NCBI RefSeq assembly: GCF_900113955.1
Contig: NZ_FORH01000004.1
Coordinates: forward strand, 330,198-394,197
Source of the DNA: Celeribacter neptunius
GTDB taxonomy: Bacteria > Pseudomonadota > Alphaproteobacteria > Rhodobacterales > Rhodobacteraceae
Direction of reading: 5' to 3'
DNA length: 64,000 nucleotides
Of the stretch, positions 7,814-16,916 are shown in pieces (within the stretch, counting starts at the first letter, position 1; each line of letters opens with the position of its first letter). The notes under the pieces were generated by a model, which saw nothing but the letters and a program-made list of their open reading frames with translations, did not search any database and had not been told where the DNA came from. Position numbers and translations under genes: made by a program.

Positions 7814-9271
7814 ATGAGTATCTCGAATGCTCTGGCGAACGCGTTGACGGGGTTGAATGCCGTCTCTCGCGCGGCCGACGTCGTGTCGTCCAATGTCGCC
7901 AATGCTATGACCGAAGGCTATGGACGGCGCGATATCGAATTGACATCGCAACAATTGGGACGGACCGGCTCAGGTGTATCTGTTGTCGGTACGACCCGCT
8001 ACTACGACCCGGTGACGACCGGAGAACGCCGCGACGCAGATGCCGGGGTGGCGCTCGAAAATACGCGCGCAGATTTCTACGACACCTATGCCTCGGCCAT
8101 GGGGCAAGCCGATGAGGCCTCCTCGATTGCGGGGCAGATCACCGGCTTGGAAACCGCGTTGATCGAGGCGGCGAGCCGTCCCGATTCCGATGCGCGGTTG
8201 AGTTCGGTCCTGACCTCTGCGCAGAACCTGAGCGAGCGGATCAATTCCGCTTCCGACAAGATTTCGGACACGCGCATGGCCGCCGATGCCGAGATTGCGA
8301 CGACGGTCGATTATCTGAACAAGTCTCTGCAACAGGTTGTGGATCTGAACGTCGCCATTCAGGCGCAGGTCACCCAAGGCTATGATGCCAATGCGTTGAA
8401 AGACCAGCGTCAGGTTCTTGTCGACAATATTGCGAAGCTCGTTCCGATCAACGAGGTCCCGCAAAAAAACGGGATGATCTCGCTCTATACCTCCGGCGGC
8501 GTGTTCTTGGTGGATTCCAAGGCGGCGACGCTGGAATTCAACCGGACGCCGACCATTACCCCGGACATGACCGTCGAGAGCGGCGCATTGTCCGGGCTCT
8601 CGATCAATGGCCATCCGGTGACGACCGACGCGGAACGCGGTCAGATCGCCGGTGGCGAACTCGCCGGGCTGTTCGAGGTCCGCGATGAGCTGGCACCACA
8701 GGCACAGGTCGAACTGGATGCTCTGGCCCGTGATCTCATCGAACGTTTCCAGACCACCGATGCTGACCCGACCCTTCCGGCCGGTGCGGCGGGCCTCTTC
8801 GCCGACGGCGGTGCCGCTTTCGATCCTGCGAATGAGGCGTCACTGGCCGGTCGTATTTCCGTCAACACGCTCGTCGACCCGTCCCAGGGCGGCGACCTGT
8901 GGAAATTGCGCGATGGTCTCGGCGCGACTGTGGAGGGGGATCAGGGCGACGCCACGATTCTCAATTCTCTGACCGAAGCGCTGCAGGCGACACGGGTCGC
9001 CGCGTCCGGTGGCATGACCTCGGTCGAGCGTTCGGCGCTCGGCTTTGCGTCAGAAGTCTATTCGCTCGCGCAGACCAGTCAGCTCAATGCGGAGGCGAAT
9101 CTCAGCTATGTGTCCGCGCAGCAGGAGACCCTTGTGGGGATCGAACAGGCCCATGGCGTCGATACCGATTACGAGATGCAACAACTGCTGATCATCGAGC
9201 AAAGCTATGCCGCGAATGCCAAGGTGATTCAAACGATCCAGACTCTCATGGATCAGTTGATGGGGATCTAA
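7814..9271 (+). CDS. flgK: Hook-filament junction protein FlgK (HAP1)
   Basis: Forms the first junction ring between hook and filament. The 485-residue protein has the axial N-terminal helix (ISNALANALTGLNAVSRAAD, then VVSSNVANAMTEGYGRRDIE) and the typical C-terminus (YEMQQLLIIEQSYAANAKVI, then QTIQTLMDQLMGI). Length is in the usual 450-550 range. A GCAGGAG ribosome site precedes the ATG by 8 bases. Only one base separates its stop from flgL. Confidence 0.93.
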   Translation: MSISNALANALTGLNAVSRAADVVSSNVANAMTEGYGRRDIELTSQQLGRTGSGVSVVGTTRYYDPVTTGERRDADAGVALENTRADFYDTYASAMGQADEASSIAGQITGLETALIEAASRPDSDARLSSVLTSAQNLSERINSASDKISDTRMAADAEIATTVDYLNKSLQQVVDLNVAIQAQVTQGYDANALKDQRQVLVDNIAKLVPINEVPQKNGMISLYTSGGVFLVDSKAATLEFNRTPTITPDMTVESGALSGLSINGHPVTTDAERGQIAGGELAGLFEVRDELAPQAQVELDALARDLIERFQTTDADPTLPAGAAGLFADGGAAFDPANEASLAGRISVNTLVDPSQGGDLWKLRDGLGATVEGDQGDATILNSLTEALQATRVAASGGMTSVERSALGFASEVYSLAQTSQLNAEANLSYVSAQQETLVGIEQAHGVDTDYEMQQLLIIEQSYAANAKVIQTIQTLMDQLMGI

Positions 9272-9272
9272 A

Positions 9273-10289
9273 ATGACTTCAATTTTCTTCGGAGATATGG
9301 CAGCGGCCACCCGCAACATGCGGATGACGACGCAGGTCAAACAGAATCTCGATCAATACACCTATGAGGTGGCCAGTGGACAGAAATACGATCTGGCCGC
9401 CGCGGTTTCCGGTGACTTTTCACCCTTGGCGTCGATCGAAAGATCTCTGCGCACGCTGGAATCCTACGATCTCAGCATCCGTGAGGCGGGGCTTTTTGCA
9501 ACTTCGATGCAGTCCGCTCTGGAGACCGTGTCGGGCCATGTCGAAGAGGCCTCGACCGATCTTGTCGTCGCGGCGGACCGCGGGGACGCGACGAGCCTCT
9601 CGGTGGCCGCCACCGATGCGCATACCCGTTTCGACTCCGTCGTTGCGACGCTCAATACCCGGATCGGGGATCGTTCCCTGTTCAGCGGGGCCGCGACGGG
9701 CAAGACATCGCTGATGTCCTCAGATGAGATGATCACCGAATTGCAGACGGCCCTGGTCGCTGCCGGTGCGTCCAGCGTGGCCGATGTCGAGGCGGTGGTG
9801 GATGACTGGTTCATGTCCGCCGGTGGCGGGTTTGAAACCGTCGGGTATCGTGGCTCGGATACGCCCCTGTCTGCCTTCAGCCTCGGGGATCAGGATTCGG
9901 TGCAGGTCAAGCTCACCGGCGACGATGACGTTCTGCGCAAGACCCTCAAAGGGCTGGCCATGGCGTCCCTGGTTGACGAGGGTCTTTTCAGCGATGATGT
10001 GACCGCGCGGGCGCAGGTCCTGCACAATTCGGGCGAAGCCCTGATGGGCGCGCGCGCCGGCGTCGCCGACCTGCAATCGCAAGTGGGCAGCATCGAATCC
10101 CGCATTGAAGAGGCGAAGGTCGGCAACAGCACCATGACCTTTTCTTATGAAACGGCGAAATCCGAAATTGTCGCAGCAGATCCCTACGAGGCCGCCTCGT
10201 TGCTGCAGCAAACCGAAACCCAACTCCAACTGATTTACACGCTCACAGCGCGTATGTCGCAACTCAGCCTTGCGGATTACATTAGATGA
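9273..10289 (+). CDS. flgL: Hook-filament junction protein FlgL (HAP3)
   Basis: Second junction protein, between FlgK and flagellin. The 338-residue protein shows flagellin-like N- and C-terminal helical regions (MAAATRNMRMTTQVKQNLDQ near residue 7 and ETQLQLIYTLTARMSQLSLA at the end) without the long variable flagellin centre. Its place immediately after flgK supports FlgL rather than a second flagellin. The last four bases overlap flgI. Confidence 0.9.
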   Translation: MTSIFFGDMAAATRNMRMTTQVKQNLDQYTYEVASGQKYDLAAAVSGDFSPLASIERSLRTLESYDLSIREAGLFATSMQSALETVSGHVEEASTDLVVAADRGDATSLSVAATDAHTRFDSVVATLNTRIGDRSLFSGAATGKTSLMSSDEMITELQTALVAAGASSVADVEAVVDDWFMSAGGGFETVGYRGSDTPLSAFSLGDQDSVQVKLTGDDDVLRKTLKGLAMASLVDEGLFSDDVTARAQVLHNSGEALMGARAGVADLQSQVGSIESRIEEAKVGNSTMTFSYETAKSEIVAADPYEAASLLQQTETQLQLIYTLTARMSQLSLADYIR

Positions 10290-11389
10290 TCAGAACTTTC
10301 ATCGCTCTACTCCTCGCAATTTGCCTGACCGGTGCAGCCTCGGCGAATCCCATTCGAATCAAAGATTTGGTGGAATTCGACGGGGTGCGCGGCAACGATC
10401 TCGTGGGCTACGGCCTCGTGGTCGGTCTGAATGGCACGGGGGACGGTTTGCGGAATGCACCGTTCACCGAAGAAATCATGTCCAACATTCTCGAACGCCT
10501 CGGCGTGAACGTGACCGGCGAGCAATTCCGGCCGAAGAACGTGGCCGCCGTCTTCGTGACCGCGACCCTGCCGCCGTTCTCGCGCGCAGGCGGCCAGATC
10601 GACGTGACCGTGTCGGCTATTGGCGATGCCAAGAGCCTCTTGGGCGGCACGCTGGTGATGACGCCGCTGAATGCGCCCGATGGCGAAATCTATGCGGTGG
10701 CCCAGGGCACGGTGATCGCCGGTGGCGCCTCGGCCCAGGGCAATGGCGCCTCGGTGGTGCAAGGGGTGCCGACCGCCGGGGTGATCCCCTCGGGCGCGCG
10801 CGTCGAACGCGAGATCGATTTCGATTTCACCAAGCTGAAATCCGTCCGGCTCGCCCTCCGGAACCCGGATTTCACCACCGCCGAACGGATCGAAAATGCG
10901 ATCAATGCCGATTTCGGTCGGGTGGTGTCGCGCATGCTCGATGCCGGCACGGTCATTCTCGACGTCAAGGCAACGAAAGAACTGTCGCCAGCCCACGCGC
11001 TGGGCCGGGTTGAAAACATCTCGGTCCAGCCCGAGATCAAGGCCCGCGTGGTGGTGGATCAACGTTCCGGCACAATCGTGATGGGGCAGGATGTCCGGAT
11101 TTCCAATGTCGCGGTCAGTCAGGGCAATCTGACGCTCAGGATCGAGGAAGAGCCGCTGGTGGTGCAACCCAATCCCTTCTCGGATGGTGGCACGGTGGTC
11201 GTCCCGCGGACCCGCGCCTCGATTCAGGAAGAGCCGGGGATCGGGCTGGCCGAGATTCAGGAGGGGACCTCGCTCTCCGAGGTGATCGCCGGGCTCAACG
11301 CGCTGGGTGTCGCGCCGCGCGACATGATCGACATTCTCAAAAGCATCAAGGCCGCCGGTGCGCTGCATGCGGAGTTCCTGGTGCGCTGA
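10286..11389 (+). CDS. flgI: Flagellar P-ring protein FlgI
   Basis: Periplasmic subunit of the P-ring bushing in the peptidoglycan layer. The 367-residue product has a signal peptide (residues 1-20, ending ASA), then the strongly conserved FlgI start (NPIRIKDLVEFDGVRGNDLV followed by GYGLVVGLNGTGDG) and the conserved end (LSEVIAGLNALGVAPRDMID, then ILKSIKAAGALHAE). Length matches the family. It is translationally coupled to flgL (ATGA overlap) and is followed about 85 bases later by a strong terminator. Confidence 0.96.
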   Translation: MIRTFIALLLAICLTGAASANPIRIKDLVEFDGVRGNDLVGYGLVVGLNGTGDGLRNAPFTEEIMSNILERLGVNVTGEQFRPKNVAAVFVTATLPPFSRAGGQIDVTVSAIGDAKSLLGGTLVMTPLNAPDGEIYAVAQGTVIAGGASAQGNGASVVQGVPTAGVIPSGARVEREIDFDFTKLKSVRLALRNPDFTTAERIENAINADFGRVVSRMLDAGTVILDVKATKELSPAHALGRVENISVQPEIKARVVVDQRSGTIVMGQDVRISNVAVSQGNLTLRIEEEPLVVQPNPFSDGGTVVVPRTRASIQEEPGIGLAEIQEGTSLSEVIAGLNALGVAPRDMIDILKSIKAAGALHAEFLVR

Positions 11390-11472
11390 TCGCGAAAGGG
11401 GGCCTTCCGTTCAGGGGCCACCGAAGCGCAAAGCGCACGAAGTCAGGCAAGATAAATCAGGCAAGATTCTGA

Positions 11473-11508
11473 GAGGCACGTTGGGGGACCCCAGCGTGCC
11501 TTTTCTTT
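11473..11508 (+). terminator. Rho-independent terminator after flgI
   Basis: Stem AGGCACG (11474-11480) pairs with CGTGCCT (11495-11501), continued inward by TGGGG/CCCCA around a GA loop, and followed by TTTTCTTTT. It ends the flgE-flgK-flgL-flgI transcript. Confidence 0.85.
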
Positions 11509-11765
11509 TGCCGCCTTCTGTGGAGGGGGCAGGGAAGGTGGCATCTGTCTTGGCCACGCCGCGCATATGGCTTTGCGAGCTTGGCGGCTGCCTCCGGGAC
11601 GTGTCTTGCCGGGTGGATCGACACCGCCGTGGAACGGTACCGCCCTGAGACGGGGTCCATCTCTCCGTCAGAATCGTCTGGATGAGCGCTCTGAAGCGCT
11701 GAACCGATCGGCTGCGCCTGATCTGGGAGCTCTCAGAGGGAGGTCGAGTGCGATGTATACGCAAA
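11509..11765. other. Gene-free spacer between convergent flagellar operons
   Basis: Between the two facing terminators, downstream of flgI and fliP. Short readings here have no similarity or ribosome site that I can recognise. I see nothing else in it. Confidence 0.5.
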
Positions 11766-11795
11766 GGAAAACCGCAGGGAAGGCCCCCTGCGGTT
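11761..11795 (-). terminator. Rho-independent terminator after fliP
   Basis: Perfect 10-base inverted repeat AACCGCAGGG (11770-11779) and CCCTGCGGTT (11786-11795) with a 6-base loop. On the minus strand the stem is followed by TTCCTTT. It lies 41 bases beyond the fliP stop and closes the fliF-fliH-fliN-fliP operon. Confidence 0.8.
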
Positions 11796-11835
11796 CATCG
11801 ATCTGTGCCTGTTCGATCTGGAGAGAGTTGAAAAT

Positions 11836-12573
11836 TCAGAAGTAACTTCGCACGAGCGCGCTCGAAATCAGGGCCCAGCCATCCGCGACCACGAAAAACG
11901 CCAGTTTGAAGGGCAGAGAGACGATCGCCGGCGGCACCATCATCATCCCCATCGACATCAGGATCGCCGAGACCACCAGATCGATGATCAGGAAGGGCAG
12001 GAAGATCAGGAAGCCGATCTGAAACGCCCGGGCCACTTCCGACAACAGGAAGGAGGGAATGAGCAGCGACAGCGGTGCATCGCGGGTCACGCCCTGGACA
12101 TCGGCGAAATCGGTTCGCAGATCCTGAAGTTCGGCAAACGTGTCCGGGTCGATCCGGTTGGCCATGAAGCCACGGAAAGGGTCGACAACCAGCGGAAAGG
12201 CTTCCTCGAGCGTCACCTCATTGTTGACATAGGGCTGAACGCCGGTGTCCCAGCTCTGCATGAACACCGGTTCCATGACGAAATAGGTGAGGAACATGGC
12301 GAGGCTGACCATCAACATGTTCGGTGGCGATTGCTGTAACCCGATCGCCTGTCGCAGGATCGACAGCACCGTCACGATGAACGGGAAACAGGTGAGCGTC
12401 ACCGCGATGCCGGGCACGATGCTCAGGACCGTGACCAGGATCAGGATCTGTACCGAGCGGGTGGCGAGAGAACCGTCATCACCCAGGTTCAGGGTGACAT
12501 CCTGCGCCAGGGCAGCCTCACTCAGGCCCAGAACAAGGAGGGCCGCCGTGAGGAGCAGAAGGAAAGGTCGCAT
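11836..12573 (-). CDS. fliP: Flagellar export gate protein FliP
   Basis: Core of the type III export gate (FliP5-FliQ4-FliR1). The 245-residue product carries a cleavable signal peptide (about 1-23), as is usual for FliP, and the conserved blocks QILILVTVLSIVPGIAVTLT, IVTVLSILRQAIGLQQSPPN and LIFLPFLIIDLVVSAILMSM, followed by MMMVPPAIVSLPFKLAFFVV. Four membrane segments are apparent. It is the last gene of the fliF-fliH-fliN-fliP operon, 6 bases after fliN. Confidence 0.95.
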   Translation of the reverse strand: MRPFLLLLTAALLVLGLSEAALAQDVTLNLGDDGSLATRSVQILILVTVLSIVPGIAVTLTCFPFIVTVLSILRQAIGLQQSPPNMLMVSLAMFLTYFVMEPVFMQSWDTGVQPYVNNEVTLEEAFPLVVDPFRGFMANRIDPDTFAELQDLRTDFADVQGVTRDAPLSLLIPSFLLSEVARAFQIGFLIFLPFLIIDLVVSAILMSMGMMMVPPAIVSLPFKLAFFVVADGWALISSALVRSYF

Positions 12574-12579
12574 GACGCC

Positions 12580-12858
12580 TCACAAGCCGTTTTTGAGATC
12601 GGCAACCTCGGTCAGGCGCACGGCCAGCTGACCGGCCTGTCCACCTTCCATTTCCTGCAATTCGCCGCGGGCGATGAGCTTGTCCCCGACATAGAGCTCG
12701 ACCGGGTCCTCGACATTGCGATCGAGGGGCAGAATGCTGTCGTTCTGCAGCTTCAGCAGATCCTTGACCAGAGGACGGGCCTTGCCCACCGAGATGGTGA
12801 TTTCGATCGGCACCTGGGAAAAGGGATTCGCGTTGCCGTCGTCAGTATGCTCAACCAT
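12580..12858 (-). CDS. fliN: Flagellar C-ring protein FliN
   Basis: Forms the lower part of the rotor C-ring and helps dock the FliH-FliI export complex. The 92-residue protein is essentially one SpoA domain, with the typical VPIEITISVGKARPLVKDLL and LDRNVEDPVELYVGDKLIAR patterns. The short N-terminus is normal for small FliN proteins. It overlaps fliH by 8 bases. The partner rotor genes fliG and fliM are not in this window. Confidence 0.92.
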   Translation of the reverse strand: MVEHTDDGNANPFSQVPIEITISVGKARPLVKDLLKLQNDSILPLDRNVEDPVELYVGDKLIARGELQEMEGGQAGQLAVRLTEVADLKNGL

Positions 12859-13489
12859 GTTTCATGGCCTCCTCATTCAAGGCATAGACCGCATTGATGG
12901 CCTGACCGATCTTTTCCACGGCGGCATCCATATCGATCTTTTTCTCCAGCTCGCCCATCCGCAGATAGACCTGACCTTCTGCCAGGCTGGGTTCTTCGAC
13001 AATTTCCAATGGTATGGTTAACGAGTCGTCAATGAGACGCTGAATTGCTGGGCGCGAGGCCGGCGCGAGTACGATTTGGATCGGCGCGTCGGAAACCTCT
13101 TCGGCCAGAGGCAGCAATTCCTCGATGATCGTCTGGCCCAGAGTGTCCGAGACCAGCTGCGGCAGGACCTTGGTCACCATTTCCGACAAAAGCGGCTCAA
13201 GCGCTTTCATGATATGAGAGCGCGCCTCGTGAAATGTGAATCCGAGATCCTGAAGATTGCGGGCAAACTCCGCGCCGATTCGCGACTGGTCTTCGCCCTC
13301 TGCGCGGGTGGCGTCGTCCCAGCCGGCCTTGTAGCCCTGTTCATAGGCCGCCATGCGATTGGCTTCGATTTCTTCCGGCGTCGGACCTGCGGGCACTTGC
13401 GGTGCGCCCACTGGCGCCGATTGACGGTGGCTCCGCGGATCCTTGCGGGGCGCGGCCCCGAAATCTTCAAGGGAAAAGCGCGCGGTCAT
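12851..13489 (-). CDS. fliH: FliH-like flagellar export ATPase regulator
   Basis: Probably binds and restrains FliI and links it to FliN at the C-ring. The 212-residue protein has the GxxxG-type helical signature seen in FliH and HrpE-like stators (AYEQGYKAGWDDATRAEGED, about residues 48-67) and a helical centre, then a C-terminal alpha/beta part (about 135-212). Similarity in this family is low, so position counts: it lies between fliF and fliN and overlaps both. The ATG at 13489 overlaps the fliF stop (TGATG). Confidence 0.75.
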   Translation of the reverse strand: MTARFSLEDFGAAPRKDPRSHRQSAPVGAPQVPAGPTPEEIEANRMAAYEQGYKAGWDDATRAEGEDQSRIGAEFARNLQDLGFTFHEARSHIMKALEPLLSEMVTKVLPQLVSDTLGQTIIEELLPLAEEVSDAPIQIVLAPASRPAIQRLIDDSLTIPLEIVEEPSLAEGQVYLRMGELEKKIDMDAAVEKIGQAINAVYALNEEAMKHG

Positions 13490-15129
13490 CAAACATTTTC
13501 CTCCGTGTCTTCCATCCAGCTGCGTAGGATTTCAACGGTTTCATCCTGGCGGTCCTCGATCATCTTTTTCAGACGCTTGACCGGATCGTTGGAGATGCCG
13601 ATCTCGTCATCCCCGAGGTCGAAATCGGAGACCACCCCCATGGTCGGCAGTTCAAAGCCGCCATTGGAAACCTCCCCATTCAGAGCAGGCAGCGACGATT
13701 GCGGCAGATCGGGAACCGGGATCGTGGCAGGCAGGTTTTGTGCCTCGCCCTGTGGAGCAGGCGCCGGGGCGGGCAGGGCGGTGGCTGGTTTCGACAGAAT
13801 CGGGCGCAGCACGAAAAGACCCAAAACCAGCGTCACCACGGCCAAAACGGCCAGTTGAATGATCGACATGAGGTCGAGGTTGATCGCAGAGATCAGAGAG
13901 CTTTGCACCGCGGTGCCTTCGACCGGAACCGGTTGGAATTCCATGGTCTTGAGCGTGATCTGGTCGCCGCGCGCCTCGTCGTACCCGATTGCCGAGGCGA
14001 CAAGATCGCGCAGCGCGTCAAGTTCTTCCGGGCTTCGGGGCGCCCAGCTGGCGGTCTGGGTTGTCGGGTCCACGGTGGTGATGCCATCGACCAGGACCGC
14101 GACGGTCAGGCGTTTGATCGCGCCGGGGCCGCGCTGGATCTCGCGACGGGTCTCGGAGACCTCATAGTTGAAGCGTTCGCGGGTCTCGCTGTTGTTCGAG
14201 CTCGAATCGCTGCCACCGGCCCCGGCCCCATTGGGCAGATTCGAGGCGACGGTGACCGAACCGCCGCCGCTGTCTTGTGAGGAGTTCGTGCGGGATTCCG
14301 TTTCCGAGCTGATCGCCACGCGGCTGTCGGGATCGAACTTGCGCTCGACGATCGATTCCTGATCGGTCATGGTTTCGAGCGAAACCTCGACGACGGCCTT
14401 TCCGGGACCGACACGCGCTTCGAGAAGCCGTTCGACATTCTTGCGCAGCTCTTCGCTCCGGTCGGAATTGGTGGTGGCCCCGGTTTCAGCCTCGTCTCCC
14501 GACACGACGACACCGGTCCGGCCATCGATCACGGCCACCTCTTCGGGGGTCAGCCCTGCGACGGCGGAGGCGACGAGATAGCGAAATGCCTTGGCCTGTT
14601 CCGAGGAAATCGGGCCACTGATCGCGGTCACCGTGACAGAGGCGGAGGCGGCGATCTGACGTTTGAACGGTTGTGAAGACGGGTTGGCAATATGCACACG
14701 GGCGGAACGGATCTGTTGCGACGAGACGATGGTGCGGGCGATCTCACCTTCTTTGGCGCGCCAATAGGCTGCATCGAACATCTGGGAGGTGGTGCCGAAG
14801 CCGGAAAGCGAATCGAGCAGCTCATACCCGCCGGTGGAATTGGCCGGCAGACCTTCGGAGGCGAGCGTCATGCGCAGCTCATCGCGCTGGTTGCCGGGAA
14901 CGAAAATGGCACCGCCGCGAATCTCATAGTTGACGCCCTGGGCCTCGAGCGATTGCACAACTTCGCCGGCTGGGCCGCTCTCCAAACCCGAATAAAGCAA
15001 GGCCATGGAGGGTTTGGTCGCCAGACGCGACAGTCCGAGAATGGCCGCGAACATAAGGACAGTCGCGCCCAGCACGATAATGCGGCGTTTGGGGTCGAGA
15101 TTAGACCAAACCGAAAAGATCTGTTGCAA
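13489..15129 (-). CDS. fliF: Flagellar MS-ring protein FliF
   Basis: Builds the MS-ring in the inner membrane, the assembly base for rotor and export gate. The 546-residue product has an N-terminal membrane helix (about 18-36), ring-building motifs (LYSGLESGPAGEVVQSLEAQ; AEGLPANSTGGYELLDS), a low-complexity Ser/Asn segment (about 285-315), a second helix near 435-455 and an acidic FliG-binding tail (VEILRSWMEDTEENV). Length fits the family. First gene of fliF-fliH-fliN-fliP; its promoter region, shared with divergent fliL, holds a CtrA-like box. Confidence 0.95.
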   Translation of the reverse strand: MQQIFSVWSNLDPKRRIIVLGATVLMFAAILGLSRLATKPSMALLYSGLESGPAGEVVQSLEAQGVNYEIRGGAIFVPGNQRDELRMTLASEGLPANSTGGYELLDSLSGFGTTSQMFDAAYWRAKEGEIARTIVSSQQIRSARVHIANPSSQPFKRQIAASASVTVTAISGPISSEQAKAFRYLVASAVAGLTPEEVAVIDGRTGVVVSGDEAETGATTNSDRSEELRKNVERLLEARVGPGKAVVEVSLETMTDQESIVERKFDPDSRVAISSETESRTNSSQDSGGGSVTVASNLPNGAGAGGSDSSSNNSETRERFNYEVSETRREIQRGPGAIKRLTVAVLVDGITTVDPTTQTASWAPRSPEELDALRDLVASAIGYDEARGDQITLKTMEFQPVPVEGTAVQSSLISAINLDLMSIIQLAVLAVVTLVLGLFVLRPILSKPATALPAPAPAPQGEAQNLPATIPVPDLPQSSLPALNGEVSNGGFELPTMGVVSDFDLGDDEIGISNDPVKRLKKMIEDRQDETVEILRSWMEDTEENV

Positions 15130-15191
15130 GACGACACTCCTTGGATGTGCGGGCTTCTGCCCCCGTCCGTATTAGAAATGTCTGATCAGCC

Positions 15192-15206
15192 TTAACAATC
15201 GGTTAG
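15192..15206. promoter_or_regulatory. CtrA-like box between fliF and fliL
   Basis: TTAA-CAATCGG-TTAG, seven of eight half-site bases, midway in the 126-base region between two divergent operons: 49 bases before the fliL ATG and 62 bases before the fliF ATG. One site could serve both directions. Confidence 0.55.
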
Positions 15207-15255
15207 CTACCTTGCGGATAAAAGGGATTCGGAAAGAATTTTTCTGGATGGACCC

Positions 15256-15756
15256 ATGGCTGAAGAAGAACAGCTGGAAGAAGAACCAAAGAAGAAGTCG
15301 AAATTGCCCCTGATCCTCGGGGTGGTCTTGATGTTGGTTTTGGGCGGCGGCGGATTTTTCGCTGTCTACTCGGGCATGTTGTTTGCCCCAGCAGAAGTAC
15401 ATGAGGAGACGGATCTGGCCACCATGGCCGAGGAACCTGTGGCGCCGCTGCCCAGTGTGGCTTTCGTCTCCGTGGAACCTTTGATCGTCAATCTCATTGA
15501 TACGACCGGGCGCGGGCGCCACCTGAGGTTTCAGGCCCAGCTCGAGGTTCCGATGCAATATGAACAGGAAGTCATCACACTTCTGCCACGTGTGGTCGAT
15601 GTTCTGAACGGGTACCTGCGTGCGGTCGATGTGGCCGAGCTGGAAAATCCCTCCGCTCTGGTGCGTTTGCGCGCACAGATATTGAGACGTCTTCAAATTG
15701 TGGCCGGTGAAGGCCGGGTGAAAGACGTGCTCATCATGGAATTCGTGATCAATTGA
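15256..15756 (+). CDS. fliL: Flagellar basal-body associated protein FliL
   Basis: Inner-membrane protein that surrounds the stator and supports torque or stator stability. The 166-residue protein has an acidic/basic cytoplasmic N-terminus, one membrane helix (KLPLILGVVLMLVLGGGGFF, about residues 16-35) and a periplasmic stomatin-like domain with FVSVEPLIVNLIDT and a C-terminal VAGEGRVKDVLIMEFVIN, typical of FliL. It starts the fliL-(PflI-like)-motE-motA-(MotK-like) series. A second FliL-family gene lies at 24961-25497. Confidence 0.92.
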   Translation: MAEEEQLEEEPKKKSKLPLILGVVLMLVLGGGGFFAVYSGMLFAPAEVHEETDLATMAEEPVAPLPSVAFVSVEPLIVNLIDTTGRGRHLRFQAQLEVPMQYEQEVITLLPRVVDVLNGYLRAVDVAELENPSALVRLRAQILRRLQIVAGEGRVKDVLIMEFVIN

Positions 15757-15766
15757 GGAGACGGAC

Positions 15767-16198
15767 ATGGAAATGATTGCAGATATCCTCATGATTGCCG
15801 GGACGATTTCGGTGGCCATCTATTGTGTGGTTCTGGCCCGGCGGTTGAGCCGTTTCACCGATCTTGAAAAGGGCGTCGGCGGTGCGATCGCGGTCCTGTC
15901 GGTCCAGGTGGATGATATGACCAAGACCCTGACCCAGGCTCAGAAAACCGCGGGCGGTTCGGCCGTGAAGCTGGAAGAGCTCACCCAGCGTGCCGAAGAC
16001 GTGTCGCGGCGTTTGGAGTTGTTGATCGCATCGATGCACGATCTGCCGGAAGCGTCTGCACCGAAAGCGCCCTCTGCCTCCGCGCAAGCGGCGGCCCAGG
16101 CGACAGCGGACCGCGCCGCCGAAGAGGCGCTCGACCGTGCCTTTGAAGCTGAGACCGTGTTTCTGAGCAAAAGAAACCGTGTGGAGGCCGCAGAATGA
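15767..16198 (+). CDS. PflI/DUF6468-like membrane protein of the flagellar cluster
   Basis: A 143-residue protein with an N-terminal membrane helix (about residues 4-24, DILMIAGTISVAIYCVVLAR), then a coiled-coil-prone helix (about 30-90, LSVQVDDMTKTLTQAQKTAG) and an Ala/Pro-rich tail. This layout and the position directly after fliL resemble the alphaproteobacterial family that includes Caulobacter PflI, reported to affect flagellar positioning; I rely on memory of that family and on context, so the match is tentative. It lies 10 bases after fliL and overlaps motE by 4 bases, so it is probably made together with stator factors. Confidence 0.55.
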   Translation: MEMIADILMIAGTISVAIYCVVLARRLSRFTDLEKGVGGAIAVLSVQVDDMTKTLTQAQKTAGGSAVKLEELTQRAEDVSRRLELLIASMHDLPEASAPKAPSASAQAAAQATADRAAEEALDRAFEAETVFLSKRNRVEAAE

Positions 16199-16839
16199 CC
16201 AAAGCCGCTGCCCAATCCAAAGAGGCGAAAGCCAAATCGAAACCGAAAGTGAAGCGGAAGCTGCGGTCCGGGCGTGGCGCGCTCTGGATCATCGCGCTTG
16301 TACTGGGTTCCTCGGCGGTCATTCGCCTGGCCTCGGGGACCGGCGCGGCAATTGCGCGTGAAATGTCGGAATTGTCGCATGGGGATATGCCCCAGGAACA
16401 GGTGGCAACCGCGGCCTTGTGCAAAACCGATGAGGAAACCGCGGCCCTGCTCGAGTCGCTGATGAGGCGCGAGCGCGATGTCGAGGACAAAGAGCTTCTG
16501 ATCGCGCAAAAGATGAAAGCGATCGAAGTGGCGCGTGCCGAGGTGCTCTCGAACATGAACGCGCTGAAAGAGGCCGAAGCGAAGCTCGAATCGACGATGG
16601 CGCGGTCGCAAAATGCTGCCGAAGACGATCTGGCCAAGCTGACCTCGGTCTACGAATCGATGAAGCCGAAAGACGCGGCAGCCCTGTTCGAGGCGATGTC
16701 GCCGGATTTCGCCGCCGGCTTCCTCGGCCGGATGCGTTCGGATGCGGCAGGGGCGATCATGGCAGGTCTGAAGCCTGAAACAGCCTATACCATTTCCGTC
16801 ATTCTGGCTGGCAGAAATGCCAAGGCCCCGACCGAATAA
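16195..16839 (+). CDS. motE: MotE-like stator chaperone/accessory protein
   Basis: The 214-residue protein has a very basic N-terminus (residues 1-25), a membrane helix or uncleaved signal (ALWIIALVLGSSAVIRLASG), a long helical coiled-coil segment (about 75-140, rich in Glu/Lys/Ala) and a C-terminal MgtE-N/FliG-like helical domain (YESMKPKDAAALFEAMSPDF, then AAGFLGRMRSDAAGAIMAGL). That combination defines MotE-type periplasmic proteins, which act with MotB in rhizobia and are needed for rotation of the Rhodobacter Fla2 motor. The gene is coupled to the PflI-like gene and lies 77 bases before motA. Confidence 0.78.
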   Translation: MTKAAAQSKEAKAKSKPKVKRKLRSGRGALWIIALVLGSSAVIRLASGTGAAIAREMSELSHGDMPQEQVATAALCKTDEETAALLESLMRRERDVEDKELLIAQKMKAIEVARAEVLSNMNALKEAEAKLESTMARSQNAAEDDLAKLTSVYESMKPKDAAALFEAMSPDFAAGFLGRMRSDAAGAIMAGLKPETAYTISVILAGRNAKAPTE

Positions 16840-16916
16840 TGGTTAATGTGGCAAACTTTCTTAAGATTTTCATGGCAGGTTGACGCTGTTTGCAGCCAGA
16901 TATTGAGGACTAAAAC

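Noticed and set aside
16840..16916. CtrA box before motA
   Set aside because: Two TTAA motifs are present but 14 bases apart, and no partner half-site at 7 bases.
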